64,000 bases of DNA from Nocardioides lianchengensis (GCF_900101465.1 NZ_FMZM01000005.1:101384-165383), one strand, 5' to 3'. Counted from the stretch's first letter, positions 1 to 9,047 are shown. Made by a program: numbers and translations. Notes: a model not told the origin generated them from the sequence alone.

Positions 1-549
1 GTTGGGGTCGGTGCCGGCGTCGGTCTCGGCGCCGTCCTCGATCCCGTCGTCGTCGCTGTCGGCGTCGTCGGGATCGGTCGGCTCGTTGTCGTACGCGCCG
101 TTCTGCGAGCCCGAGATCTCCTCGGCGTCGGTGAGCCCGTCACCGTCGGAGTCCGTGCCCGGGTCCTCGGGGTCGCCTGCGTCGTTGGGGTCGGTGCCGG
201 CGTCGGTCTCGGCGCCGTCCTCGATCCCGTCGTCGTCGCTGTCGGCGTCGTCGGGATCGGTCGGCTCGTTGTCGTACGCGCCGTTCTGCGAGCCCGAGAT
301 CTCCTCGGCGTCGGTGAGCCCGTCACCGTCGGAGTCCGTGCCCGGGTCCTCGGGGTCGCCTGCGTCGTTGGGGTCGGTGCCGGCGTCGGTCTCGGCGCCG
401 TCCTCGATCCCGTCGTCGTCGCTGTCGGCGTCGTCGGGATCGGTCGGCTCGTTGTCGTACGCGCCGTTCTGCGAGCCCGAGATCTCCTCGGCGTCGGTGA
501 GCCCGTCACCGTCGGAGTCCGTGCCCGGGTCCTCGGGGTCGCCTGCGTC
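1..549 (-). repeat. Three perfect 183-bp tandem repeats within the TSP3-repeat gene
   Basis: Bases 1-183, 184-366 and 367-549 are identical by eye, and a fourth copy begins at 550 and diverges after about 615. The period is 61 codons, so copy-number change keeps the frame. Each unit encodes two Asp-rich calcium-binding motifs ([12 protein letters not shown] and [12 protein letters not shown]). The array may continue beyond the left edge. Confidence 0.95.
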
Positions 550-2985
550 GTTGGGGTCGGTGCCGGCGTCGGTCTCGGCGCCGTCCTCGATCCCGTCGTC
601 GTCGCTGTCGGCGTCGTTCGGGTCGGTGGGCTGGTCGCCGTGGGCGTCGTTCTCGGAGCCCGTGGTCTCCTCGGTGTCGGTGAGTCCGTCGTCGTCGGTG
701 TCGGCGCTGTTGGGGTCGGTGCCGGCGTCGGTCTCGGCGCCGTCCTCCGTCCCGTCGTCGTCGCTGTCCGCGTCCTCCGGGTCGGTGGGCTCGTTGCCGT
801 GGGCGTCGTTCTCGGAGCCCGAGGTCTCCTCGACGTCGCTGAGCCCGTCCCCGTCGGTGTCCGTGCCCGGGTCCGTGCCTCTCGGGTCGGCCGGGTCGTT
901 CGGGTCGGTCCCGGCCAGGACCTCGGTGGCGTCGGTGGAGTCGTCACCGTCGGTGTCCGTGGAGTTCGGGTCGGTGGGCTGGTTGTCATGGGCGTCGTTC
1001 GCGGAGCCGGAGGTCTCCTCGGTGTCGGTGAGCCCGTCCCCGTCGGTGTCGGCTGCGCGGGGGTTCGTCGGCTCGCCGTCGAACGCGGTGTTGGCCGAGC
1101 CGTCGGTCTCGGCCCCGTCCACCGTGCCGTCGTCGTCGGAGTCCGCGTCGAGCGGGTCGGTCGCGGCACCACCGAAGGCGTCGTTCGCCGCGCCGCTCAG
1201 CTCCTGAGCGTCGTTGAGGCCGTCGTTGTCGGTGTCCGGGTCGTTCGGGTCGGTGCCCGCCTCGACCTCGTCACCGTCGTCGAGCCCGTCGTTGTCGGTG
1301 TCGACGTCGGTCGGGACGGTCGGCTCCTCGTCGTAGGCGTCGTTCTCGGATCCGGTGGTCTCCTCGGTGTCGGTGAGGCCGTCGTTGTCGGTGTCGACGT
1401 CGTTGGGGTCGGTGCCGGCCTGGACCTCGGCGCCGTCGTCGGTGCCGTCGCCGTCGGAGTCCGCCTCGTTCGGGTCGGTCGGGGCGTTGCCGTAGGCGTC
1501 GTTCTCGGATCCGGTGGTCTCCTCGACGTCGGTGAGACCGTCACCATCGGTGTCCGTGCCCGGGTCGGTGCTGCCAGGATCGGCCGGGTCGTTGGGGTCG
1601 GTGCCCGCGTCGATCTCGTCGCCGTCGTCGATCCCGTCGTCGTCGCTGTCGGCGTCGTCGGGGTCGGTGGGCTCGTTGTCGTGGGCGTCGTTCTCGGAGC
1701 CCGTGCTCTCCTCGACGTCGGTGAGGCCGTCACCGTCGGTGTCGGTGTCAGGTCCGGGCGGCGTGACCGGGTCGTCGGGGTCGTTCGGGTCGGTGCCGTC
1801 CGCGACCTCGTCGCCGTCGTCGATCCCGTCGCCGTCGCTGTCGGCGTCGTTCGGGTCGGTGGGCTCGTTGTCGTGGGCGTCGTTCTCGGAGCCCGAGGTC
1901 TCCTGCTCGTCGCTGAGGCCGTCACCGTCCGTGTCGGTCGCCGGCGGTGCGGCCGCGCACTCGACCCCGCCCGCGGGAGCCGTCGCGTCGACGGCCATGG
2001 GGGAGACGTCCAGGTTCACGTCGGCGAGGTCGACCGCGCCGAGCAGCAGGTCCAGGTCGACGCTGATGGAGAGGACGGCATCGAGGCGCCCGGACCCGGT
2101 CGCCCCCGCGGACGTGTCCTCGGCGGTGACCAGCCCGATCGAGACATCGGCGCTGGCCAGTCCGGCCACGGTCAGGTTGGTGGTGTACGTCTGGTTCGGC
2201 TGGTCGGCGAGGTCGATGACCTCGCCGCCCGCCAGCTCGACCGTCGCGGTCGGGGTGCTGCTGGTCGCGGTGCCGGTGCTGCCGTCCGAGGTCGCGGTGA
2301 GGGTCACCGGATCGGCGACGTTCACCGTCAGGAGCCCGCCGAGCAGCGCGATGTCGCCGATCTCGCTGGTGGCCTGGGACCGGACCACCTGCCCACCGCC
2401 GTCGCGGTCGACCAGTCGCGTCGTCGAGGTCGTGGTGGAGGCGCCGATCTCGGCGACGGTCGTCCCGACACCGGGGGCCAGTTGGAGGTTGCCGACCGTG
2501 GCGCCGGCGAGCCGGGTCCGCGCGTGGGAGAGCAGCCGCCCGTCACCCGAGTCGGTGGGGCACGCCTGGTCGGAGTCGTAGCGCGCCGTGGTCTCGCCCT
2601 CCACCACGCCGAGGCGCAGCAGCGGGGGGAGGTTCGCCGTCGGGATCTCGTCGGCACTGCTGCCGGTCGGCGGGGCGATCGAGGTCACCTCGTCGAGGGG
2701 GAGCGGGAGCCCGGCCACCGCGGCGGCCAGGTTGCTGCTGCGGGCCGTGGTGTCGCCGCCGTCGCGCTCGCTGTCGGCATCGGCGTCGGCGTGGCCGATT
2801 CCGATGTCGGCCAGGTCGAAGGTCGCGAGGTCCGCGTCGAGGCGGACGATCTCGCCCGAGGCGGAGGCGTCGTACGGCGCGGGCAGCGGCGCGGCGGACG
2901 CGCTCGGCGCCGGCACCGCGACGACGGTGATGAAGCCGGCGGTCGCGAGGGCGACGGCAGCGGCGAGGGGTCGACGAAATGGCAT
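1..2985 (-). CDS. Secreted Asp-rich protein with thrombospondin type 3-like calcium-binding repeats (partial, runs off left edge)
   Basis: The reading frame starts at ATG 2985 and is open to base 1 (995 codons, no stop), so the C-terminus lies outside the window. Residues 1 to about 33 form a signal peptide ([11 protein letters not shown], hydrophobic core, ending near APSASA). Residues about 34-345 are a Ser/Thr/Ala-rich extracellular domain somewhat like choice-of-anchor surface domains; that match is uncertain. From about residue 348 the protein consists of repeated DTDGDGLTD and [10 protein letters not shown] units with GTDPND spacers, the pattern of bacterial TSP3-type repeats whose Asp side chains bind calcium. 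The first units are diverged; the last three visible are identical 61-residue copies. Probably an exported surface or adhesin-like protein; the anchor cannot be seen. GGAG lies about 10 nt upstream of the start. Strong ORFs on the plus strand here are shadows of this biased sequence. Confidence 0.85.
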   Translation of the reverse strand, partial: MPFRRPLAAAVALATAGFITVVAVPAPSASAAPLPAPYDASASGEIVRLDADLATFDLADIGIGHADADADSERDGGDTTARSSNLAAAVAGLPLPLDEVTSIAPPTGSSADEIPTANLPPLLRLGVVEGETTARYDSDQACPTDSGDGRLLSHARTRLAGATVGNLQLAPGVGTTVAEIGASTTTSTTRLVDRDGGGQVVRSQATSEIGDIALLGGLLTVNVADPVTLTATSDGSTGTATSSTPTATVELAGGEVIDLADQPNQTYTTNLTVAGLASADVSIGLVTAEDTSAGATGSGRLDAVLSISVDLDLLLGAVDLADVNLDVSPMAVDATAPAGGVECAAAPPATDTDGDGLSDEQETSGSENDAHDNEPTDPNDADSDGDGIDDGDEVADGTDPNDPDDPVTPPGPDTDTDGDGLTDVEESTGSENDAHDNEPTDPDDADSDDDGIDDGDEIDAGTDPNDPADPGSTDPGTDTDGDGLTDVEETTGSENDAYGNAPTDPNEADSDGDGTDDGAEVQAGTDPNDVDTDNDGLTDTEETTGSENDAYDEEPTVPTDVDTDNDGLDDGDEVEAGTDPNDPDTDNDGLNDAQELSGAANDAFGGAATDPLDADSDDDGTVDGAETDGSANTAFDGEPTNPRAADTDGDGLTDTEETSGSANDAHDNQPTDPNSTDTDGDDSTDATEVLAGTDPNDPADPRGTDPGTDTDGDGLSDVEETSGSENDAHGNEPTDPEDADSDDDGTEDGAETDAGTDPNSADTDDDGLTDTEETTGSENDAHGDQPTDPNDADSDDDGIEDGAETDAGTDPNDAGDPEDPGTDSDGDGLTDAEEISGSQNGAYDNEPTDPDDADSDDDGIEDGAETDAGTDPNDAGDPEDPGTDSDGDGLTDAEEISGSQNGAYDNEPTDPDDADSDDDGIEDGAETDAGTDPNDAGDPEDPGTDSDGDGLTDAEEISGSQNGAYDNEPTDPDDADSDDDGIEDGAETDAGTDPN

Positions 2986-3375
2986 TGGAGGGAGCTCCAG
3001 ACAGAGGTCGGGATGGGCCGGCCCCGGCCGACACCCTCACCCCCGACATTCGGCGCTGAGGTCCCATGCGTCGTCCGGTGCCGCGGGGGCGGTACCCCTC
3101 GTCCCGGAGCCCATGCGGAGGAAATCCTCACCACGCCGCCACCGGTCGCGACTCCGGCGTCCCGAAGGGGTCACGCTGGTTGGACGCAGGTGATCGCAGC
3201 GGCGTACGCTGGCTCCTGCGCCAGAGGTCTGCCTGCGTCCCGGACGGAGCGGACTCTCGCTCGCTATCAGCGCATCGCTCCCGGCATCCGGGGCCGCGCA
3301 CGACTTCATCGGTAGTGAAACAGGACTTCTCGGCGTGCCCGCACGACTTCTGCCCACCAAGGAATCACTTCCCTT
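2986..3375. promoter_or_regulatory. Divergent intergenic region; candidate rpsA promoter and leader
   Basis: This 390-bp gap separates the minus-strand surface-protein gene from rpsA. A candidate rpsA promoter is TTGGAC (3180-3185) with TACGCT (3205-3210); the 19-bp spacer is longer than ideal. That would leave a leader of about 155 nt before ATG 3376. I see no gene or recognised RNA motif in the leader. Confidence 0.35.
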
Positions 3376-4860
3376 ATGACGAGCACCATCTCGATTCTTC
3401 CCGATTACGACGCGCCCCAGGTCGCGATCAACGACATCGGTTCTGAAGAAGACTTCCTCGCCGCCATCGACGAGACGATCAAGTACTTCAACGACGGCGA
3501 CATCGTCGCCGGCACCATCGTCAAGGTCGACCGCGACGAGGTCCTCCTCGACATCGGCTACAAGACCGAGGGCGTCATCCCCTCGCGCGAGCTGTCGATC
3601 AAGCACGACGTCGACCCGTCCGAGGTCGTCTCGGTCGGTGACGAGGTCGAGGCCCTGGTCCTCCAGAAGGAGGACAAGGAAGGCCGCCTGATCCTGTCCA
3701 AGAAGCGCGCCCAGTACGAGCGCGCCTGGGGCACCATCGAGCAGGTCAAGGAGGAGGACGGCGTCGTCGAGGGCACCGTCATCGAGGTCGTCAAGGGCGG
3801 CCTCATCCTCGACATCGGCCTCCGCGGCTTCCTCCCCGCCTCGCTGGTGGAGATGCGTCGCGTCCGCGACCTGCAGCCGTACGTCGGCCAGACGCTCGAG
3901 GCCAAGATCATCGAGCTCGACAAGAACCGCAACAACGTGGTCCTGTCGCGCCGTGCCTGGCTCGAGCAGACCCAGTCCGAGGTTCGCCACGGCTTCCTGA
4001 CCCAGCTCCAGAAGGGTCAGATCCGCAAGGGTGTCGTCTCCTCGATCGTCAACTTCGGTGCGTTCGTGGACCTCGGCGGCGTCGACGGCCTCGTGCACGT
4101 CTCCGAGCTGTCGTGGAAGCACATCGACCACCCGTCCGAGGTCGTCGCCGTGGGCGACGAGGTCACCGTCGAGGTCCTCGACGTCGACATGGACCGCGAG
4201 CGTGTCTCCCTGTCGCTGAAGGCGACGCAGGAGGACCCGTGGCAGCACTTCGCCCGGACCCACCAGATCGGCCAGATCGTGCCGGGCAAGGTCACCAAGC
4301 TGGTGCCCTTCGGCTCGTTCGTCCGCGTCGAGGAGGGCATCGAGGGCCTGGTGCACATCTCCGAGCTCGCCGAGCGTCACGTCGAGATCCCGGAGCAGGT
4401 CGTCCAGGTCAACGACGACGTCATGGTCAAGATCATCGACATCGACCTCGAGCGTCGCCGGATCTCGCTGTCGCTGAAGCAGGCCAACGAGACCGCGGCC
4501 GCGACCGACGTGGAGGAGTTCGACCCGACCCTCTACGGCATGGCGGCCACGTACGACGAGCAGGGCAACTACGTCTACCCCGACGGCTTCGACCCCGAGA
4601 CGGGCGAGTGGCTCGAGGGCTTCGACGAGCAGCGCGCGACCTGGGAGGACCAGTACGCCAAGGCGCACGCCCGCTGGGAGGCCCACGTCAAGCAGCAGGC
4701 CGAGGCCAAGCAGGCCGAGGTCGAGGCCGGCGAGGCCACGTCGTACTCCAGCGGTGGCGACGTGGACGTCGAGACCGGTGGCGCGGCCGAGGGCGGCTCG
4801 CTCGCCTCGGACGAGGCGCTGCAGGCGCTTCGCGAGAAGCTGACCGGCGGCGCGAGCTGA
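3376..4860 (+). CDS. rpsA: 30S ribosomal protein S1
   Basis: Ribosomal protein S1 binds mRNA on the 30S subunit and helps initiation. The 494-residue product has four S1 RNA-binding domains at about 40-110, 125-195, 212-281 and 297-368, the actinobacterial arrangement (E. coli has six). Domains 3 and 4 carry the classic NFGAFVDLGGVDGLVHVSEL and PFGSFVRVEEGIEGLVHISE strands. The C-terminal 125 residues are acidic and Glu/Ala-rich, without an S1 fold, which is usual in this phylum. ATG 3376 follows AAGGA at a long spacing. The gene is monocistronic, followed by a strong hairpin at 4890-4923. Identification is secure. Confidence 0.98.
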   Translation: MTSTISILPDYDAPQVAINDIGSEEDFLAAIDETIKYFNDGDIVAGTIVKVDRDEVLLDIGYKTEGVIPSRELSIKHDVDPSEVVSVGDEVEALVLQKEDKEGRLILSKKRAQYERAWGTIEQVKEEDGVVEGTVIEVVKGGLILDIGLRGFLPASLVEMRRVRDLQPYVGQTLEAKIIELDKNRNNVVLSRRAWLEQTQSEVRHGFLTQLQKGQIRKGVVSSIVNFGAFVDLGGVDGLVHVSELSWKHIDHPSEVVAVGDEVTVEVLDVDMDRERVSLSLKATQEDPWQHFARTHQIGQIVPGKVTKLVPFGSFVRVEEGIEGLVHISELAERHVEIPEQVVQVNDDVMVKIIDIDLERRRISLSLKQANETAAATDVEEFDPTLYGMAATYDEQGNYVYPDGFDPETGEWLEGFDEQRATWEDQYAKAHARWEAHVKQQAEAKQAEVEAGEATSYSSGGDVDVETGGAAEGGSLASDEALQALREKLTGGAS

Positions 4861-4889
4861 TCGCCAGCTCCACCTAGCACCACACGCAC

Positions 4890-4923
4890 GAAGGCCCGGC
4901 CACCTCACGGTGGCCGGGCCTTC
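4890..4923 (+). terminator. Terminator hairpin after rpsA
   Basis: A perfect 15-bp stem (4890-4904 with 4909-4923) closes a TCAC loop, 30 bp after the rpsA stop. There is no clear T-run. It could also stop transcription of the small minus-strand gene ending at 4954. Confidence 0.85.
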
Positions 4924-4953
4924 GGCATCTCGGGGCTCGGTGGTGGCGGCACC

Positions 4954-5103
4954 TCAGACGAGGTAGCCGGGGCCGTGGAACGCGGGGTCGTCGTAGTGGG
5001 AGCGCGGGGGACGCCGGGTGCCCCGGCTGTCGTGGATCATCGTCCGGATGGTCAGGAACGCGAGCGTGGCGGCGAGGGCCAGCAGCAGGTAGAAGAAGGT
5101 CAT
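4954..5103 (-). CDS. Small single-pass membrane protein (49 aa)
   Basis: ATG 5103 to TGA 4954 encodes 49 residues: a hydrophobic helix at about 3-19 (FFYLLLALAATLAFLTI) followed by a basic, Pro/His/Asp-containing tail ending in GPGYLV. The membrane-then-basic arrangement and codon use fit a real small protein. I do not recognise a family. It is divergent from the GlxA-type regulator at 5197, and the shared 93-bp gap holds four CTGCCA/TGGCAG half-sites, one touching this start codon, so it may be controlled by that regulator. CAAGAT lies 6 nt before the ATG and could be a leaderless -10. Confidence 0.6.
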   Translation of the reverse strand: MTFFYLLLALAATLAFLTIRTMIHDSRGTRRPPRSHYDDPAFHGPGYLV

Positions 5104-5174
5104 GGCAGTATCTTGCGCCTGCTGGACTTACTGCCACAGTGGCAGAAAAGTCACTCTCCGTCGTTTTTCTGCCA
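5103..5174. promoter_or_regulatory. Operator cluster of four TGGCAG/CTGCCA half-sites
   Basis: TGGCAG occurs at 5103-5108 and 5140-5145, and CTGCCA at 5131-5136 and 5169-5174. The middle pair forms the perfect palindrome CTGCCACAGTGGCAG (5131-5145). The last pair extends to TGGCAGAAAA (5140-5149) / TTTTCTGCCA (5165-5174). The sites lie between the divergent starts at 5103 and 5197, where an autoregulating AraC-type protein would bind. Confidence 0.65.
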
Positions 5175-5196
5175 GACCTGTGCGAGGATCGGTGCC

Positions 5197-6150
5197 GTGC
5201 AACAGGTGCAGACGGTCGCGGTCGTGGTCCAGGACGGTGTCGAGGCCTTCGGGCTCGGGTCCCTCGTCGAGGTGTGGGGCGAGCCCTACCACGCGGACGA
5301 CGACAACCCGGTCTTCGACTTCCAGGTCTGCACGCCGCGCCCCGGGCGCGTGCGCGGGCGCTCCGACTTCGACCTGTACGTCGAGCGCGGCCTCGACGCG
5401 GTCGCGAGTGCGGACCTGGTCTGCCTGAGCCCCAAGTACGACTTCCTCGAGCACGATCCGGCGGTCCTGGAGGCGATCCGGGCCGCCTACGAGCGCGGCG
5501 CGATCCTCTACGCGCACTGCTCGGGCGTCTTCGAGCTCGGTGCCGCGGGCCTGCTCGACGGACGCGAGTGCACCACGCACTGGCGCTACACGAACCGGCT
5601 GGCGTCGATGTACCCCGAGGCCCTGGTCTGCCCGGACGTCCTCTACTGCCACGATGGACCGATCCTCACCGGGGCGGGCTCGGCCGCCGGCATCGACGCG
5701 TCGCTGCACCTCATGCGCGACCTGTACGGCGCCCGCGTCGCGGCCACGACCGCGCGGCGGATCGTCGTACCCCCGCATCGGGACGGGGGGCAGGCCCAGT
5801 TCATCGCGCGGCCGGTGCCCGACTGCACGGGGGAGACCTTCGGGGCGCTGCAGCAGTGGGTCGTGGAGAACCTCGACCACGAGCTCGACGTCGACTCGCT
5901 CGCCCGGCGGGCACTGATGTCGCCTCGGACCTTCGCGCGGCGCTTCCGTGACGAGGTGGGCGCGACCCCGCACGCCTGGGTGACCCGGCAGCGGGTGCTG
6001 CGGGCCGAGCAGCTGCTCGAGCAGACCGAGCGCTCGATCGAGCGGATCGCCGACGACGTCGGCTTCGGCAACGCCGCCACCCTGCGGCATCACTTCTCAC
6101 GCGTGCGCGGGGTCAGTCCGCAGCAGTACCGGCGCGCGTTCTCGGCCTAG
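5197..6150 (+). CDS. GlxA family transcriptional regulator (DJ-1/PfpI plus AraC HTH)
   Basis: The product is 317 residues. Residues about 5-170 form a DJ-1/PfpI (class I amidotransferase-like) sensor domain with a nucleophile-elbow-like ILYAHCSGVFELGAAGLL segment. Residues about 215-315 are an AraC/XylS DNA-binding domain with two HTH motifs (SLARRALMSPRTFARRFR and IADDVGFGNAATLRHHF) and the PQQYRR ending. Such proteins usually control amine, nitrile or detoxification genes near them; the target here is unknown. I chose GTG 5197 because GAGGAT lies 7 nt upstream (leaderless pattern) and the palindromic sites sit just before it; GTG 5206 is an alternative. A divergent 49-aa membrane protein is the best candidate target, along with autoregulation. 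Confidence 0.9.
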   Translation: MQQVQTVAVVVQDGVEAFGLGSLVEVWGEPYHADDDNPVFDFQVCTPRPGRVRGRSDFDLYVERGLDAVASADLVCLSPKYDFLEHDPAVLEAIRAAYERGAILYAHCSGVFELGAAGLLDGRECTTHWRYTNRLASMYPEALVCPDVLYCHDGPILTGAGSAAGIDASLHLMRDLYGARVAATTARRIVVPPHRDGGQAQFIARPVPDCTGETFGALQQWVVENLDHELDVDSLARRALMSPRTFARRFRDEVGATPHAWVTRQRVLRAEQLLEQTERSIERIADDVGFGNAATLRHHFSRVRGVSPQQYRRAFSA

Positions 6151-6153
6151 GGC

Positions 6154-7956
6154 TCAGGCGGCGACGGGCTGCTCGAGGCCGCCGCGCACGAGCTCGGCGT
6201 ACCGGCCGCCGCGCAGGAGCAGCTCCTCGTGGGTGCCGAGCTCGACGACCGCGCCGTGGTCGAGGACCGCGATCTGGTCGGCGTCGCGGACCGTCGAGAG
6301 CCGGTGGGCGATGGTGATCGTGGTCCGCCCGTGGGCGAGCTCGTCGAGCGCTGCCTGCACGGCGCGCTCGGTGGTGTTGTCGAGCGCGCTGGTGGCCTCG
6401 TCGAGGACCAGGACCCGCGGGTCGCGGAGCAGGGTGCGGGCGATGGCCAGCCGCTGCTGCTCGCCGCCGGAGAACCGGTGCCCGCGGGAGCCGACCAGGG
6501 TGTCGTAGCCCTCGGGCAGCGAGACGACGAGGTCGTGGATGCGGGCGGCCCGAGCCGCCGCCTCGATCTCGGCGTCGGTGGCGTCCGGCTTCGCGTGCCG
6601 CAGGTTGTCGCGGACCGAGGCGTGCAGCAGGTAGCTCTCCTGGGTGACGACGCCGACCGCGGACGCGACGTCGGCGAGGGCCAGGTCGCGCAGGTCGACC
6701 CCGTCGAGACGTACGGCGCCGGACGTCGGGTCGTGCAGTCGCGCGACCAGACCGGCCAGGGTGCTCTTGCCGCTTCCCGTCGCACCCACCAGGGCGAGCG
6801 AGGTGCCGGCGGGCACCACCAGGTCGACGTCGTGGAGCACGTCGGCGCCGCCGTACGAGAAGGTGACGTGGTCGAGGCGGACCTCGCCGCGGACGTCGCC
6901 GAGACGGGTCGGGTCGGCCGGGTCGGCGATCTCGACCGGGAGGTCCTGGTACTCGAAGATCCGGCTGAACAGGGCCAGCGACGCCGTCAGGTCGACGCCG
7001 ACGTTGAGCAGCCCCATGAGCGGGCGGAACAGCGCGCTCTGCAGCGCCACGAAGGCCACCAGGGTGCCGATGGTCATCCCGCCGGAGGTGGCCGGCAGAC
7101 CGGCGGCGAGGTAGAGCGCGGCCGGGACGGCGGCGAAGACGATGCTCATGGTGGCCATCCGCCAGCGGCCCGCGAGCTGGGAGCGCACCTCCAGCCCGAC
7201 CAGGTCGGCGGAGGTGTCGTCGAAGCGGCGAGACAGTGCCGGGCCGGCGCCGAGGGTCTTGGTGAGCAGCACGCCGCTGACCGAGAGGCCCTCCTCGACC
7301 TGGACGTGCAGGTCGGCGAGCCGGGCCTGGCGGGCGGCGGTGACGGCGTGCCGCATCCGGGCCACCTGGCGGGTCAGGACGACGGCGGGCGGCAGCACCA
7401 CCAGGGAGATCAGCGCGAGGCGCCAGCTGAGCGCGACCATCGCGACCGCGGTGCCGAGGACCACGGTGACGTTGGCGGCGACCGAGGTGGCCGTGCTCGT
7501 CACCACCGACTGCATGGAGCCGATGTCGTTGACGATGCGCGACTGCACCTCGCCGCCGCGGGTCCGGGTGAAGAACCCGACCGACTGGCGCTGCAGATGG
7601 CCGAACAGGTCGGAGCGCAGCCGGTGCATGACCTGCTGGCCGACGGTCGTCGAGAGCCAGGTCTGCGCGACGCCGAGGGCGGCCGTCGCCACGGCGACGC
7701 CGACCATCCCAGTGACGAGCAGGAGCAGCAGTCGGACGTCCTGGCGGGGGAGCGCCTCGTCGATGACGTGCCGCACCAGGAAGGGTTGGGCCAGGCCGAC
7801 GAGCGAGCTGACCACGATCAGCGCGACGACCACGGCGAGCCGGCGGCGGTACGGCGCGAACAGCCGCGCGATGCGGCGCAGGGACACGGGAGACTCGGCC
7901 AGCTGGCGCCGGTCGGCGCGGCGTGAGTCGGGGGTGTGCGTGGAGGGGCGTGGCAC
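6154..7956 (-). CDS. ABC transporter, fused permease and ATP-binding protein (exporter)
   Basis: A 600-residue half-transporter of the MsbA/LmrA-like exporter class. An N-terminal six-helix membrane domain (about 25-320) is followed by a nucleotide-binding domain with Walker A GATGSGKST (about 389-397), signature FSGGEQQRLAIARTLL, Walker B VLVLDEATSALD and the switch His in TITIAHRLSTV. It should act as a homodimer or with an unlinked partner; the substrate (drug, lipid or peptide) cannot be read from sequence. GTG 7956 has GAGGTGG about 6 nt upstream. It is divergent from the MarR gene at 8028 across a 71-bp gap with a MarR-type palindrome, so drug-responsive repression is likely (inferred). 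Confidence 0.93.
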   Translation of the reverse strand: MPRPSTHTPDSRRADRRQLAESPVSLRRIARLFAPYRRRLAVVVALIVVSSLVGLAQPFLVRHVIDEALPRQDVRLLLLLVTGMVGVAVATAALGVAQTWLSTTVGQQVMHRLRSDLFGHLQRQSVGFFTRTRGGEVQSRIVNDIGSMQSVVTSTATSVAANVTVVLGTAVAMVALSWRLALISLVVLPPAVVLTRQVARMRHAVTAARQARLADLHVQVEEGLSVSGVLLTKTLGAGPALSRRFDDTSADLVGLEVRSQLAGRWRMATMSIVFAAVPAALYLAAGLPATSGGMTIGTLVAFVALQSALFRPLMGLLNVGVDLTASLALFSRIFEYQDLPVEIADPADPTRLGDVRGEVRLDHVTFSYGGADVLHDVDLVVPAGTSLALVGATGSGKSTLAGLVARLHDPTSGAVRLDGVDLRDLALADVASAVGVVTQESYLLHASVRDNLRHAKPDATDAEIEAAARAARIHDLVVSLPEGYDTLVGSRGHRFSGGEQQRLAIARTLLRDPRVLVLDEATSALDNTTERAVQAALDELAHGRTTITIAHRLSTVRDADQIAVLDHGAVVELGTHEELLLRGGRYAELVRGGLEQPVAA

Positions 7957-7983
7957 TCGACCACCTCGATTCTTTACTGAGGC

Positions 7984-8002
7984 TTGCTCAACATGAGGGT
8001 AA
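7984..8002. promoter_or_regulatory. MarR-type operator between ABC exporter and marR
   Basis: TTGCTCAACATGAGGGTAA contains the palindrome CTCA-aca-TGAG (7987-7997) with TT/AA flanks, the general shape of MarR-family sites. It lies in the 71-bp divergent gap, upstream of the marR -10 at 8015. Confidence 0.5.
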
Positions 8003-8014
8003 CTGTCGCATTGC

Positions 8015-8020
8015 TAGGAT
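8015..8020 (+). promoter_or_regulatory. Leaderless -10 box (TAGGAT) for marR
   Basis: TAGGAT ends 7 nt before GTG 8028, which would place the transcription start at the start codon. No Shine-Dalgarno sequence is present. Confidence 0.6.
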
Positions 8021-8027
8021 CATTCCC

Positions 8028-8444
8028 GTGCCCGCAACCGACTCGACCGGTGACCTGCTGATGGTGCTCGCCCGCACCCTGCGTCAGCGGTACGGCGCCG
8101 CCCTGGCCGAGTGGGACGTGACCCCCGGCCAGTCCCGGGCCCTGCGCACGGTCGTCGAGCTGGACGGGGCCCGGCTCTCCGCGCTCGCCGAGCAGCTGCA
8201 CATCGCGGCCCGCTCGGCGACCGAGGTGGTGGACGCGCTGGAGACGCGCGGGCTGGTGGAGCGGCGCCCCGACCCCGCCGACCGGCGGGCGACGACCGTC
8301 GTACCCACGCCCGAGGGCCTGCGGCTGCGCGGGCTGCTCGACGACGCCCGGCACGCGGCGGCCGGCGAGCTGCTCGCGCCGCTGGCCGCCGAGGACCGGG
8401 CCGAGCTGGACCGGATCCTCCGGTTGCTGGTGGACGCCTCCTAG
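8028..8444 (+). CDS. MarR family transcriptional regulator
   Basis: The 138-residue product has a winged-helix MarR domain: recognition-helix region LSALAEQLHIAARSATEVVDALETRGLVERR, then the wing PDPADRRATTVVPTPEG. MarR proteins are dimeric repressors released by small ligands, commonly controlling adjacent exporters. Here the adjacent divergent gene is an ABC exporter and a palindrome lies between them, so that pairing is the best guess. GTG 8028 is preferred because TAGGAT ends 7 nt upstream; extending to an upstream start would cover the operator. Confidence 0.9.
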   Translation: MPATDSTGDLLMVLARTLRQRYGAALAEWDVTPGQSRALRTVVELDGARLSALAEQLHIAARSATEVVDALETRGLVERRPDPADRRATTVVPTPEGLRLRGLLDDARHAAAGELLAPLAAEDRAELDRILRLLVDAS

Positions 8445-8447
8445 GAT
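8442..8447 (+). promoter_or_regulatory. Leaderless -10 box (TAGGAT) for coaE
   Basis: TAGGAT overlaps the marR stop codon and ends 6 nt before coaE ATG 8454, the spacing expected of a leaderless transcript. Confidence 0.55.
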
Positions 8448-8453
8448 CGCGCC

Positions 8454-9047
8454 ATGCGGGTGGGACTCACGGGCGGCATCGCCTCGGGCAAGAGCACGGT
8501 CTCGGCGATGCTCGAGGAGCACGGCGCCGTGATCATCGACGGCGACAAGCTCGCCCGCGAGGTCGTCGAGCGGGGCACCCCCGGCCTGGCCGCCGTCGTC
8601 GAGGCGTTCGGCGCGGAGCTGCTCACGCCCGAGGGCGACCTGGACCGGCCGGCGCTCGGCAAGGTGGTCTTCGGCGACGAGGCGAGGCGGAAGGTGCTCG
8701 AGGGGATCGTGCACCCGCTGGTCTTCGAGCGGTACGCCGCGCTCGAGGCCTCGGCGCCCGCGGGGGCGCTGGTCGTCCACGACATCCCGCTGCTGGCCGA
8801 GTCCGGTCGGGCCGACACCTTCGACGCGGTGCTCGTGGTCGACGTGCCGGTGGAGACGCAGGTCCAGCGACTGGTCGACGACCGCGGCATGGAGCGGGCC
8901 GACGCGGAGGCCCGGATCGCCGCCCAGGCGACCCGGGAGCAGCGGCTGGCGATCGCCACCCACGTCCTGGACAACACCGGCACCCTCGCGGACCTGCGGT
9001 CCCGGGTGGACGCGATCTACGCGGAGCTCACAGCAGTCGGGTCATGA
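8454..9047 (+). CDS. coaE: Dephospho-CoA kinase
   Basis: CoaE phosphorylates the 3'-hydroxyl of dephospho-CoA with ATP, the last step of CoA synthesis, in the cytoplasm. The 197-residue protein has the P-loop GGIASGKST (residues 6-14), the IIDGDKLAREVV substrate region, the HP(L) motif in EGIVHPLVF, and the lid segment RLVDDRGMERADAEARIAAQ. Some actinobacterial CoaE proteins carry a C-terminal UPF0157 domain; this one is the short form. Its last 20 bp overlap the convergent GNAT gene. Confidence 0.96.
   Translation: MRVGLTGGIASGKSTVSAMLEEHGAVIIDGDKLAREVVERGTPGLAAVVEAFGAELLTPEGDLDRPALGKVVFGDEARRKVLEGIVHPLVFERYAALEASAPAGALVVHDIPLLAESGRADTFDAVLVVDVPVETQVQRLVDDRGMERADAEARIAAQATREQRLAIATHVLDNTGTLADLRSRVDAIYAELTAVGS

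Noticed and set aside
1..549. CRISPR-like or satellite repeat
   Set aside because: The units are directly adjacent without spacers and are in-frame protein repeats.
2..3315. Long plus-strand frames over the TSP3 repeat gene (up to about 890 codons)
   Set aside because: They are Val/Gly- or Ser/Pro-only low-complexity shadows of the Asp-codon-rich minus-strand gene, which has a signal peptide and calcium-binding repeats.
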